Shown in pieces: positions 1 through 12,164 of a stretch of DNA of 64,000 nucleotides. Source of the stretch: Isoetes taiwanensis (Eukaryota; Streptophyta; Lycopodiopsida; Isoetales; Isoetaceae). A program made the translations under genes and the position numbers. Positions within the stretch are counted from its first letter, which is position 1, and the number at the start of each line of letters is the position of its first letter. The stretch lies in the NCBI GenBank assembly GCA_021234155.1, contig JAJEKV010000005.1, positions 17,406,089-17,470,088 on the forward strand, written 5' to 3'. The notes beneath the pieces were generated by a model. It was given only the letters and a program-made list of their open reading frames with translations. It searched no databases and was not told the origin of the DNA.

Positions 1-24
1 CAAAGAGAGAGAAGCGTGCGATAA

Positions 25-79
25 GCTACCGTGATTAAAAACCCTCGGCTCAAGGGTTTTCTGGGAAAAACTTAGTAGC
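25..79 (-). other. LINE 3'-end structured element, copy a
   Basis: On the minus strand an outer stem GCTAC/GTAGC encloses a GTTTT...AAAAC hairpin and an overlapping AAAACCC...GGGTTTT hairpin that share the AAAAC strand. The element lies about 58 nt after the ORF2 stop of LINE copy A. It belongs to the same family as 15465-15515, 37993-38067 and 46513-46583. Confidence 0.6.
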
Positions 80-3000
80 AATAAGGATGTTGACATACTT
101 TACCGCTTATATACATAATCACAAGTACAAACGAGGTTAATGCCTGACGGGGGGCATAACCGAGTCCGCATCCATTACCTCCTGGAGGTAATGATCCCAA
201 CAAGCCTCTGTGAGGCCGTGCTCGCGTAGCTCATGCAAGGCCCGATGGGGGCACAACTAACCGAAAGTATATCGAGCCCGTGATATGCTGGTACGCCGGA
301 CAGCCCGGAGGGCGGACTTTCATCCTCAATGGCTCTATTGGACGGACCGACAGACTCTGGCCCTCACGCTGCTCCCTAATCCATCTCCGCCTCAATGCGG
401 AGATGGTGTGCACCTGTCGCGAATGGAAGCAATCACCCCGCGCTTTTCGCATGGGTAGATGGGTGCGCAGTAGTGGTGTGGGCCCCTCGTGAGCATGGGA
501 TTAACCTCATTGTCGATAATTTGCCACCTTGACATGTGGCGGGGCCTCGCATCCCAAAGCTTGGCCATGAAGCAAGCATCCAAGTAATTGCTTCAAAGGC
601 CACAAGGTTCCTTCAAAATATGCCCCGGTCCACATCCGCGGTGCCTCGCACATTCCATAGCGAACCACTTGGGCTTGCTTTGTCTTTCCAAAGCGCTTTG
701 AGTCGCCATGGGCCCATCGCCATTGCCAAAGCAAGGTTGGGCGCCCGGCTTCATCCATATCCACCACCTTCTCGAAGTAAATAATGTGGCGCTCCAGCCA
801 AAGACTCTCAGAATGGAAGGAAGCCCGTCTCTGGAGCAAGATCCGATATGGGACCGCGGATTTCACTCCCAGCAGTCTCGGCAAGAAGGCCTTCGTACTG
901 CTCTAGATGGCCCAAGTGGTGAGGGATATCACCGGCCCCACACTTCCCCATAGAGGAGGACCGGTTCAACCAAGGCCCTTCGGGCAATAAGCTGGTGACC
1001 CCATGCATCTGACTCGCCTTGTGGGATTTGTTTGCATATCGGATCTTTCCAGCCAGAGGACCTAGAATCTTGATGGATGCATCCCAAAGGTGTGGTAGTA
1101 GAAAACTCAATGCCCAAATACTTATAAGATCAGCCACCTCCACTACGCCTGGTAAAGTGAATGAGGGAAGGCGGGGTGCCGGATGATGGGACCAAAGAAG
1201 ACTTTGTCTTGGCCAAGTTAACTCCTCATGTCGAATTGGCGTAGTGTCCAAAGTATCCGTGTGATGCTGTATGTCCTCCTGGTATATATCGCAGCGGTCA
1301 ACATCATCGGCAGATATATGAGTTGCGGGTCTGGATTATGTGGTGCATCAAAAAAAAAAAGCCCTAGGGCCATTCGCCATTTTCTAGTCGGTCAATGTAC
1401 AAGTCCAGAGCGTGGGGATAGAGGGCGATACACCCAATGCTGCCCCTAATGCCAGACTCCCCGGCTGCCCCGACAAGAGGTGGAGACGAATCGAGCAAGC
1501 CTCAGATAGTTCAGTATATAGCATTCTCCCAAAAGTCGACGGGTCCCTAGCTTCAATCTGTCCCGCCAACTTATCCTGAGGTCAGTGTCAAAAGCCTTTC
1601 GCGAAATCCACAAAGCAAATGTCTGGTCTCGGCGTTGATTCAAAGTATCCTCTATGAGTGTTCGCAGAGTGAAGATATGGTCAATAGTAGAATGCGAGGC
1701 GGGGCTTTTGCCAGCGTGAGAGCCCAACTTCTCCATCCTCCTTCCAAAGTGTCGATCCGCTAAGAAATCCCTAAGCAAAACAACAGCAAAGACAGAATCA
1801 CCATAATGGTAATGCGATAGTTGGTTATCGGTTGTGGTCCCCTCGCTTTGTATATGGGCACAACTCTCTTGGTAGTCCAAAGGCGGGGAAGCCTTCTGCA
1901 ATGCCCGTTGAAGAGGCCGTGAGAACTGCACCATTAAAGGCCCACCCTTGAGAAGCTTCGCCGCATACCATCCAAATCTGGCGCCTTCCCCAAGTTGGCG
2001 GCGCCAGGCCCATTATGACATCCCCCTCTAATGACCAAGAAATTGCCTCAAGGAGGTAATCGCCGGTGCCCGGCCTCCCATTGGGTCATACACTGGCCGT
2101 ATATCTCACCCATTGTTTTCGGTAATATTTCCTCGTAATGCGGCAGCTTACTCAAGACCTTTCTCCGTATATGCCCTAGGGTGGCTCCTAGTAGGACCAA
2201 ACATCTGTTGCAAGTGTTCCTGAAGGTACCAGCTTTCTTTGGTCTTGAAAGGAGCTGTATTGACGGACGGCCTCACGCTTAATGGTGGGGTCCAAAGACT
2301 GGCGTAGCCATTGTTTAAAGCCCCCCGACATTCGCCATCGAACCGTTGATTATGGGAAGGTGGTTTGCAAACCCACGGGATTGTCAGAGCGGCCTCTCCC
2401 AAAGCATCCGTCCCCCCGCGAGCCGGTTCAAATTTGCCGCCTCGGCCGGTTGAAGTGTGGGGAGCCGCGGCTGAACTCAGCACCTCATGCTCAAGCATCC
2501 TCGCGATAGAACGCCAGACGATCATAGTCCGTGACGCTAAACCGCGGTACATGGGGTGTTGGGGCAATGGGTGCTCGGTTGGTCAGCTAATCTATCCGCA
2601 AGAACAGGGCTGATGGTCTGAGTCTACTTCCTCGTCCCCTACCACCGTCCCGAATCAGCGATTGATCAAAGTGTAGGCATTGCTCGCTCCCATAGCACGT
2701 AATCCACCACATCGCGCAGCCTCCCTCGGTTCTCACGTCTACAAGTGTAGTTTTTACCGAGGGGCGCCACCGCGGCCGACCCATTGCAAATGACGGTCAA
2801 AGATCTTTGCTTCAAAGAACAAGAACGCCGCCATATCGTGTCACTGGCTATCATCGGACGCCCTTGGCCAAACCATCTCTGCGGGTCCATTTGCAACACA
2901 TCCTCGGCTAGAGGTGCTAATTTTGGGATACCTTTCTGCCCTTGTCTTGGCGCATTGAAATCTCAAGCAAATATGACCTTGCCCAATTGTTCAACCGCCA

Positions 3001-3900
3001 GATGTCATCATATAGATCGACATAGGGTTCCCGCTCATTCACATCAGTCGCGTGTGGTAAAAGCTGCTCTCAAAGATGTGGGAAGTAGCAAGCCGCCACA
3101 AAGAGAGGGCTGCCATCATGCGGTCGCGACTCGCACTGCATCTGTATCCGCATGTGCCCGTCAGCCACATAGTTTGGTCCATACATCTTGAGAGCTATTA
3201 TCAAAACACCACTACATGGGTGGTAAGTTTTACTTTCTCGATACAATCTTGTTCTATTAATGCCCGCCACTTTCTTTGTTTAATGCAAGCCCACAGTGGA
3301 GGCAAAGTGCGTCCAGAATACATGGAGCAGCTTTTGGTTGGGATTGTAGGCCCGGTAGCCACAATTGCTATTATATTTGTATCTCCGATGCACAAAAAGC
3401 GCCAGGATGAAGGGATGCCCTAAAGACCTACATTTGGCATTTTGAAAAGGAGCAAATTGGCTGAGGAAGGAAGAGCGTGAAGGAGAGCCACAAAGAGATA
3501 TTCTTTTCATTTACCCGGTGGATAAGGCGCTTCCTCACGATGTTGTCATAAATGGCAGCTCCATCAAATGGGATGACCATTTTTCCAAATTTGTCTCTCC
3601 AAGCCGTCTCATGAGGGAGAACCATCTTTAGTTGAAAAATCACCCTTTACTTGGGAGAAGCAAAATGCTAAGGGTTCCAAAGCTTACCATTTTGGCATCT
3701 GGCGGCTTTGGCGCTTGAATGCCTCATCCAATAGCTCTACTTCCACCTGGGTTTGTCGATACCAAGCTCTAGGCCCAACCATCGATTGTCAATGCAAAAA
3801 ATCTGAACATGAGGCTTGATAAATGCATGTAACAATGGAAAGCGATGTCTTAATCATTCCCTTTTTTGAAAAAAAGGTTGCCAGTTAAAGGCCAAATGTA
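25..3900 (-). mobile_element. Decayed LINE (non-LTR retrotransposon), copy A
   Basis: This is a heavily mutated LINE read on the minus strand. A reverse-transcriptase piece lies near 1446-1934, with the run STIDHIFTLRTLIE followed by a corrupted version of the KAFDT catalytic block. An endonuclease-like stretch lies near 3070-3270 and ends in CYFPH, where AP-endonucleases have Y-[AF]-P. The ORF2 C-terminus ends at a stop at 137-139 with YLQEVMD, which matches the end of copy D near 46.4 kb. The 3' tail, with its folded element at 25-79, is at the window edge, and the element ends in CT-rich sequence. Many frameshifts and stops show it is dead. The 5' limit near 3.9 kb is a guess. Confidence 0.7.
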
Positions 3901-4243
3901 AGGATGATGCGAGGAGCACTACCTAAGAAGACCGTCTATGCAAGCGCTCAGATATAGAGATCCATTACGCTAGAGCAATCGTCTGCATATAGGATCCACA
4001 AGAGAAGTAAGAAGGACGGGTTGTGTAAAAAACAGAAAAGAAAACCGTAAATCGAAGGAATGAAATTAAAGTAAAAACTTTAATGGCCAAGATGCTGCAC
4101 AGACTATCCTAAAATTCTTTTATTATTATATATAGATATAGATCTTGTAGCACATAGCCAGATGAAGAGACGGGTGGGCGTAGGTTTTTTATTTTTGTTA
4201 TTATACATGTTCAGAATCTATATATCTTATTTTTCTTATGTAG

Positions 4244-4357
4244 CTGGATATGTCTGGATCATCAAGCAACGAAAGTTCAAGTGATGGATTCGGCACTGGA
4301 AATGAAGATAGTGCATCTAGTACTGACAATGAGGACGTTGAAATGAATAGTGTTTAA
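4244..4357 (+). CDS. Possible orphan 3'-terminal exon, Ser/Asp/Glu-rich tail
   Basis: After a TTATGTAG acceptor-like sequence, an in-frame stretch of 37 codons runs to a TAA. It is rich in Ser, Asn, Asp and Glu (for example SGSSSNESSSDG and STDNEDVEMN), like the acidic tail of many plant nuclear or transposase-like proteins. No upstream exon is recognised; the sequence to the left is LINE copy A on the other strand. It may be a leftover of a gene or DNA transposon, or chance. Confidence 0.3.
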   Translation: MDMSGSSSNESSSDGFGTGNEDSASSTDNEDVEMNSV

Positions 4358-4890
4358 TCAAACATCTTTATTATTTCATTTGTTCTAAACTTCTCTGTAA
4401 ACAATTCATGTCCAATACATTTAAATCCCCCAACACATAACAACCATTGACATTAACAACCAACACATAACTACCATTGACATTAATTAACACAACCATT
4501 GGGTCCAACACATTTAAATTAAAATCCCCCTTTAAACCCCCTTTTGGTTTGGTTTCTTATTTGGTTTGGTTTGGTTTGGTTTGGTTTGGGGTTTGGGGAG
4601 CCATTGGTTGTTAACCATTGGAAAAAACGCTAAAAATCAATGGTGGCTGGCCTTTAAATGGTGCACTCTAGATGACGATTAGTACATCCATTTAAATACA
4701 TCATAAAATCATAGGAAAACCTTAGTGAAAAAGGTGCATAAAAACACAAAGAAAACCCCCAAGTATTATGCTACATATTCGAGTGAGACGTCGTGAACTA
4801 AACATGATGAATAGAAATTGCCTTTATGTTTTGTAAAAAGTCATGTCCAATCTATGTTGTGAGAATTAAAATTGCTTTTATGCTTTCAAA
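4358..4890. repeat. Low-complexity DNA with a (TTTGG)n microsatellite
   Basis: About 4545-4600 is a run of TTTGG units (five perfect in a row, others imperfect). Upstream lie repeats of CCATTGACATTAA and AACCAACACATAA at 4440-4500. No gene is seen here. Confidence 0.7.
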
Positions 4891-4899
4891 ATAAAACAA

Positions 4900-5640
4900 A
4901 AGTAAGAGAGATAATGCATGTGGCACCAAAGCGACAAAAAATATGACAATAAAGAGAAAATGAGTGACCAAATTTTTTTTGACAAAAGTATTGACTAACT
5001 ACAGAAAAAGAAGAAATGACAAATAAATGATATAAAATTGACAAAAAAGGTTCTAAATAAATCGAAAATGACACAACATATGCCAAACAGATGACAATAA
5101 TGCGCCAAAAAAGATGATTTAAAAATATGGCAAAATGTGACCAATTGCCAAAAAAAGTGACAAAAAATTACTAAGTATGTTAATAGATGACAAAAAATTT
5201 GCCAAAAATAATACGAAAATAACCAAATAGGTGACAAAAACTCACAAAAATGTTAAAATAGGTGACAAACAAGTGCCGTGACAACTTCAAATATGACAAA
5301 ATAGATACCAAAGGATTGCCAAAAAGTGCCAAAGAATAGTCTAAAATATGACACCGAGGTGCCAAAGAACTGCGGAAAAACAAATGACAAGAAATCAGCT
5401 AAAACATGACACTATAGATGACAATATATTCCCAAAAACCCCGCCAAAAAGATGTCAAAGAATTGCCCAAAAACTCGACAAAAAACGCTATAAAAGATGA
5501 CAAAATAGTTGTCAAAATTTTGCCAAAAAAAAAGTGTCAACGCCTAATTTTTGACATTTTTATGCAGGACATTTTTGTCGGGCCCTTTGAAATTTACAAA
5601 GAATGTACAAAGTGACAAAAAATCGACAATAAACGATGAG
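4900..5640. repeat. Degenerate GACAAAA/GCCAAAA repeat field
   Basis: For about 740 bases, short A-tracts preceded by GAC or GCC recur every 10-25 bases (GACAAAAA, GCCAAAAA, ATGACAAAATA and variants). The minus-strand Phe/Cys/His-rich ORFs here are a by-product of this composition. No homology to a gene is seen. Confidence 0.7.
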
Positions 5641-8600
5641 TGATGGGGATAAACTTTGAGAAGTCGAATGGCATCCAAAGAATTCACATCCGCAAACCAC
5701 CTACATCTACCCCTTCCAAATCCGGCCCATCCCTAATTGACCTTCGTAACCCTCTCTGAAAATTTGCATACCCTAGAAGACCCCATTTTATACCATACTC
5801 AAACAACCCCTAATCCATTGGGTAAACCTTATGTTCTAAATGTACCAACCTCCAATTGCAAATGAACGTTATGCTCGATGCACCACGCGATCCAAACTCC
5901 CAAGCTTTTTCACATAGCCAATTCTAGCCTCTTCATAAATCGCCAGAAGAGGAAACCTTTGAGCATAAAAAAAGCCCCATCCGCCTGTAACAATTTCAAC
6001 CCGTAAAAAGGGTACAAAATTTCAAGAAAATCCATTAGGGGAACCCACCGCCTATGAGCACATCCCCCAATTTGTTCCCCCTTTTTTAATTAAAACCATG
6101 CAAGAACGCTTTATACATATTAAGACGGCCGCCAAGGCCACCGCAACATTTCTCTACCAACTTGACGACGCTCTTCCTAAGTTTATGGAAGGCATTTCAA
6201 GATGAAAAATTTTCAATTCAAACTATACTGGGGTGCGAGGATGTAGTTGAAAAGGCCTAAATTTTTGTTCCATATAGTTTCGTAAAAAAAAATTATTTAT
6301 TTTGCACCACGCCCTCAATCAAATTGCATTGTTCGGATAAATGCCAAAGAGTAGGTGATAGTCAGATAATTTTTTTCACCCCGCTTTGCAGTGTGTTTAA
6401 GGGAAACGTTAGAAGAAAAATATATAGCATACAATACTTAAAAACCAAAATTGATGCTTCCATGCGCACCTATAGGGAAATCCTAAATCCACGCTGATTA
6501 CAAGTACCCAAAGAAAATATTATTTTAAAGTATCCGTGGGAAGTCTGTAGTTTGTGCAAGCTTATTTTATGTATGATTAACATTCTAACAAGTAGCAAAA
6601 CGTGACTATCTATATTTTATTTATATTAATATTCTTGTTGACTCTACAAATTGCATACAACGAGAAGATACATATTTGAAAGTGCAAACTATTTTATGCA
6701 TGAATAATATTATATTGCAAGAAAACAAAGTATGTATATTTGATTTATGATAGTATTTTGTTGCTCTCAAAGAATTGCACGATAATGAAAAAGATCCGCT
6801 ATATTTATGATGACATGGGATCATGCTTCTGAACCCTTTTTATCCACAACTACGTACTATTCCTCGTGATCATCTTCTATTTCCCAAGCTCTATTTTTGT
6901 CCGTAGGACTATATTCAAAGACTTTCTGCACTTGTTCTACATGGCCGCATTTCAAGTATTGGATATGTGTTTCAACATTAGCCAACATCTCCTTAGTGCT
7001 TCTCACCTTCAAAGAATATAATGCTTCTTTTTGAGTTATGTGACTCTAACTCAAGAAAGACATCTTCACGATTCAACAGATATTAGAGTTAAGTTCTACA
7101 TGTTTGTGTCATAATTTGCTTCCATACAATGTAAAATGTACTTGACGATCACCAAACATCCAAAAGTTAGTTTGACTTGATATTATTTAGCTCTTGCAAA
7201 AAAAAAACCGCACTTGCCCCTTTCACCCTTTTGCTTTTTCTTTTTCCGCAAGCTTTTATATTTTTTACTATATCATTAATTGCCTCGCTTTTTGTGACCC
7301 TTTCTAACTTTTATGTTATACACAAATCAAGTGGATTTCCTTTAAACCGCTAAGCATAATCTTCTTCCTTTGTGACCTATTTATTTTGCAACATATGCGC
7401 TTGTCTTCCTCGCATTTTTCATCATGAGTTTTTTGAACAATATATATTATTAGTATCGGTACTCACCAGCTATAAGGCATAAGTTGAGAGCCCTGAAATT
7501 TTGTCGCAACACTAACAATGTCAATTTTGTAGTGCTACTACTATAGTATCGCTTCTAGCAAAATGTAACATCGCTCTTACATCAGAATATTATGTCCAAC
7601 TTTTTCTACCCTAAACAAAGTTGAAACTTGTTAATGATAGAATCAAGTCCCTCGCTCCATGCCATTGTGGACTCATGTTTGGTAATAGCGCATGTCTAAA
7701 ATGCTCAAAAGTCACACTTGACAATATCATGCATTTGAACTACATTCTAGGTAGTTTGTTGAAACCAAAGCAAACATAACTACCATAAGTTGCACCAAGT
7801 AACATACAAATTATAAAATCCACTACCATTTGTCCCAATATTTTGCAACCGGCATTCTACTCTAAAACGTGTGCTTAGAAATGTCGTGCACATGTAGGTG
7901 GAATACAATAGTACAAATAAAATCATCATCATCATGAATAATAAATTAATTGGGCATTTATCCTTTGTTTCAAGGTATATCGTTATGCTCCGCATTAGTT
8001 GTACATGTAGGTGGAATACAATAATAATTGAAGGGTAGTTTGCATACAAAGGATAAGAGAAAAAATCTTGCTTAAGTAGGAACGTCAATGAAAAGTAGGA
8101 ACACCAAGTTCAAAATTACACTTGCACATTACCATTGGGCAAGGGTCGTTGATGTTTCCATAACCATAATTTGTGGAGACAACATTGTATATCATACATG
8201 TCGTCTATATCGATTGACTAAACCATGTGTTAACTTATTATCCAACTTATCCAAGGAACCTAAGAATGTTAGGCACAACTCTACAGGTGCATTTAACAAA
8301 TAAATAGATGTAAATACTAATAGTTTGGCTCTTATATTTTGCAATATAGACATTTTAAGTACCCACCCTAAAGCATCCACTTTAAAAACTATGATTATTA
8401 GTAGACCAGAGTTGTGTTTGGAATTACATAGTTTTGTTAACAAGAAAAGCATGGCAAAAGAAAGCTTGAGATGCCGATGTACCATGTCTACACGATGTAT
8501 AAACCGTGACATACATCCGACCTGTGTACAAACCATAAAGGTACAAAGAAGGAACAAAATTACGATGCATTTTGGAATGTGTTTTTGTGAAATGAGACTT

Positions 8601-11270
8601 GATGAATGAGATCGCATCAAAGCGGGTGAGAGTTGTATCGAGCAAGAATTTATGAAGTAAATATCACACATCGCTACAACCAAAAAATATACAAAATTCC
8701 ATTGAAAGCAAAATAACTTGGCCTTGGTTAAAATTCCATGAATTGGGTTTTGTTCTAGATCTTTTGAGTGAGCCATCCTCGTAAGAATAACCCAATCATT
8801 TTTTCCCTAAAGATGGTCACGCTGGCCTTGCTAAAAAAAACCAAGGCAAACAATCCACAATTTTAATCCTCAAACAGCATTACCTATAGAAAAAATGCCA
8901 AAGGTAAAATTTATATAGTTTAAGTAAGTCATTCCTATGAATTTCATGTAAGGAAAGGTGTAAAGATTTTTTCCCAATCTATAAAGTTCTAGGTTGCATT
9001 TGGATCAACACTTGCAATTGATCAAACACCTGCCTCCCCCAAGAAAAAAGTGCAAATATGTTTACTATCACATAAAACCCGAGAACTTATACTAAAAATT
9101 TGCAACTTACTACATCAGATTGGGCATGCAAAGATCCATCTTGAATGACATATAATCTTGCATAGTACAACAAATAGTAGGTTTACTCATCTTCAAATTT
9201 CCACAATACCTCAGAATCCCTCTAGTAGAGATGGGTTAAGTCAAGTGGATAACGGATTCACGAAATGCACCCGCACTTCTTCAAGAACATGATGGCAAAT
9301 ATGTCAAATGATCAAAAGTGTGCAAAACCACATTAGGTCCCAAAAGATTAATAAAATGATCATTCAACTCCCCTTTCCATGGTAAAGACCGAAAGGACGA
9401 CCTAGCTTGGTACAACTTGTAAAACCATTTTCATCTCCAAAATCAAGTCTTAGTTCACAAATACTTGGCTTATGAGAAGATTTCGGTGATTAGATTAAAG
9501 AAAAACCTTCAATCTCAACAACTTATACGTACTGTGATGAGCTTGAAATGTTCTTGTCATGATGCCATGGATGCATAGGACATTTCTAATGTCCTATTCC
9601 CGCAAAATTGAAACATGTTCAATGCTTAAATATTTACCTTTTAGACTCCATTTACTGGGCCCCAAATGACAAAAAAAAAAAAAACACAAAAAAAGCTTTA
9701 TAAAGCCAACAATAATGGGCATGGCCAATCTAAGATATTAGATCCATATTCAAATCTCAAACAAATCGCAATTGCCCCAGATTCGAGATCGCAAAAATAA
9801 GCAGATTGCTTAACCTAGAATAGATAGAGACATGGAAAGCATAATTTGATTATAGATAAAACTAAGTTGAATTGTAGCAAAACAAACATATGATACTATG
9901 CTTGTAGTCAGACACCAATGATTCCAGAGTCGCTTCTAAATCAGAAAACAAATGTTCCTAGCTTAGTTTTCTCACAAAGATTTGGTGATTGTGGGAACAG
10001 ATTATTTGTGGATCATCCTCAATCTTGTTGCCCATATAAAACCACGTGAACTCGCCAAAACCTTGCAAACCAGAAAAACTCTACTAAATATTCAAAGATT
10101 GATCCTAAAAAAAGCCGTGATTATTTTTACCTCACCGATTTGAAGCGCTGAGGGAGCCGTGACCGTAGAAAATGCAAAGAAACAGTACGAGGAAATCACC
10201 CAAATGCATTTGCCCGCCATTTTGCTACAAATCTTCCGCCATTGATCTTTTTGCTACAAATCTTCCGGCCATTTAACTCAAGTACAAATCTTTTGCTACG
10301 CATCTCTTGTGGCTTTACTTGCATAATGGCCTAAGCAGAGCCACCGGCTATCCTTTTCCAAAGTTAAAGAGAAGGAAGAAAAGAGTTAAAGGCTCTACCT
10401 TCTACCGCTATGGTGATTCCAAGGAATCGACTCAAGGTGATGCCTCCCTATAAAATCGATAAAACGCATTTCATTACCACGGGAACATTTTGCCCCTTAT
10501 GCATGCATCATAGCCGAGAGCTGCTTATGCATGCACTTCCCAAAGCAGAAAAAATAGAGAATTTGTGAGGTTATGAATTTGCCGCTTATGCATTCATCAT
10601 AGCCGCTTATGAATTACGCCTATAGCCGAGTTGGGAAATCGAGCGCCCACGCAGAGCATCCGCCATAGCTGAAATGCACGCAGCAAAGTAGTCAAAAGTT
10701 CAAACTAAATTTAACAAAGTTAAGCCAAGCTAACCGAATAGCTGCTCTTCCTAAAGGAACCATGCAAACCTTCCTATCGCCGAGCCGTAAAAAGGCAAAA
10801 AGAAACCGTGGCTATCTCGTCGCCCATCTTTAGGTTAAATCTCAACCAAAAGGCTTTTAACGTGACATCATCTACACCGTTGGATAGATTAATCCGGACC
10901 GCCCAATTTAGGGCGCGGTTCACTACTTACACCAAAACATTATAATTTAAGATCTAAAAAAAAATTTACTTGAAGCGATGAGCAACTTTCTTTTCACACG
11001 AGCACTATTTCATTAATTGTTGGCACTTATCTAGTCCATATTCTCCCTGAATTGATCAAAAAGTCTAAACTAAGGCATAATGGATGTACCTTTCTTATGT
11101 AGCCTAATCTGAAACGTATTTAAATTTTAATGTAAGTCTTATGTATGTGTTCGTCTTACATATATGTCGTGCTCTCTACTACAATTCATATGGATGACCA
11201 CTTAATATCATTGAAACCTAAGCTTATAAATGATGGATGGTTCCGATTAATATGCTTATAACGCAGGTTT
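5640..11270. other. Long stretch without a supported gene
   Basis: AT-rich DNA with no coding segment I can defend. A 194-codon minus-strand ORF at 8192-8776 has no recognisable motif. A 23-bp near-perfect direct repeat (ACATGTAGGTGGAATACAAT) occurs near 7890 and 8007. Between 10.2 and 10.7 kb the phrases CTTATGCAT and CATAGCCG recur several times. This part is probably eroded transposon sequence. Confidence 0.5.
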
Positions 11271-11273
11271 ACA

Positions 11274-12164
11274 TTGGACACTTTGCACATGAATTATGCC
11301 AGGCGCCATTGTGGTAGAACGCTGCCGCATCGCTTATCCCGCCACAGCCTCCACGCCGACAGCCACGTCCCCGCACTGCTGCCCCGGCCCTCTCCAGCCA
11401 CTCCACGCCATCCCAGCCACCACACTACCACCCCCCAAAGATGTGACCCTACCTCGCCCACCTTGGACCCGCAGGCCGCAGAACTCCAGGAGCGCAGGCG
11501 GAGAGGCCACAATCTGGTAGTTCGAGGTATGCCAGAGCAGCAGGGGGAGAGTCTCGCCCACAACATCCGAACACACATTCTCGATCGGATGACATTCCCG
11601 GGGCCAGTTCACATTTCTCGAGCAGCCCGGCATGGGGCTCAGCGCCCGGGCCGTGACCGCATTGTCATATTCACGGTTGCGGATGCACAGGTGCGTGATG
11701 CCATATTGCGCCAGGGCCAGATGTTGAAGGGGACATCCCTGTATGTGGACCGGGACCTCACACCCGTGCAACAGGAGGCACGCAGACAGGAGCTTGTCAG
11801 GGTCAGAGGCATTCGCCAACAGGGGGGTGCCGCAGGATTGGTTCGAGGCAGGATGCACATTTTCCGACAGCCGCATCGCCGCACTCCCGCAGCCCCAACC
11901 ACACCGCACGCTGCCCTCGCTTCGGGCTACCACTACCCCCCCTTCCCCCTCGCCTCCCCTACTCCTCAAGCCTCTGCCACCTTCAGCCTACACAATGTCA
12001 GCCTTCCCGGCCCATCTACTTCTCACTCAAATTTCCCCGCCTCCCCGGCCCTCCCCCTGCCGACTCAGTCAAGCAGATACCATCCCCGGGCTGACAACAG
12101 GGAATTGTGTCTCCCGTGTGGTCTCATGGAACTACGAGGCTTCCCTTGGCGTATATGGGGATAA
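11274..12164 (+). CDS. LINE ORF1-like protein (remnant)
   Basis: Open for 296 codons. After a Pro/His-rich N-terminus comes RRRGHNLVVRGMPE (residues about 85-98), then GRDRIVIFTVADAQVRDAIL and LYVDRDLTPVQQEARRQ. This is the layout of the RNA-binding (RRM plus C-terminal) domain of L1-type ORF1 proteins. The last 100 residues are Pro/Ser-rich. The ORF overlaps degraded ORF2 sequence downstream. It is the best-preserved part of copy B; whether it is intact to its original end is unclear. Confidence 0.55.
   Translation: MDTLHMNYARRHCGRTLPHRLSRHSLHADSHVPALLPRPSPATPRHPSHHTTTPQRCDPTSPTLDPQAAELQERRRRGHNLVVRGMPEQQGESLAHNIRTHILDRMTFPGPVHISRAARHGAQRPGRDRIVIFTVADAQVRDAILRQGQMLKGTSLYVDRDLTPVQQEARRQELVRVRGIRQQGGAAGLVRGRMHIFRQPHRRTPAAPTTPHAALASGYHYPPFPLASPTPQASATFSLHNVSLPGPSTSHSNFPASPALPLPTQSSRYHPRADNRELCLPCGLMELRGFPWRIWG

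Noticed and set aside
8192-8776. 194-codon minus-strand ORF
   Set aside because: No recognisable motif. Cys/Phe/Leu-rich composition suits AT-rich DNA, and several shorter ORFs overlap it on the plus strand.
11334-11969. 211-codon minus-strand ORF over the LINE ORF1 region
   Set aside because: Shadow of the plus-strand ORF1-like frame in GC-rich DNA.
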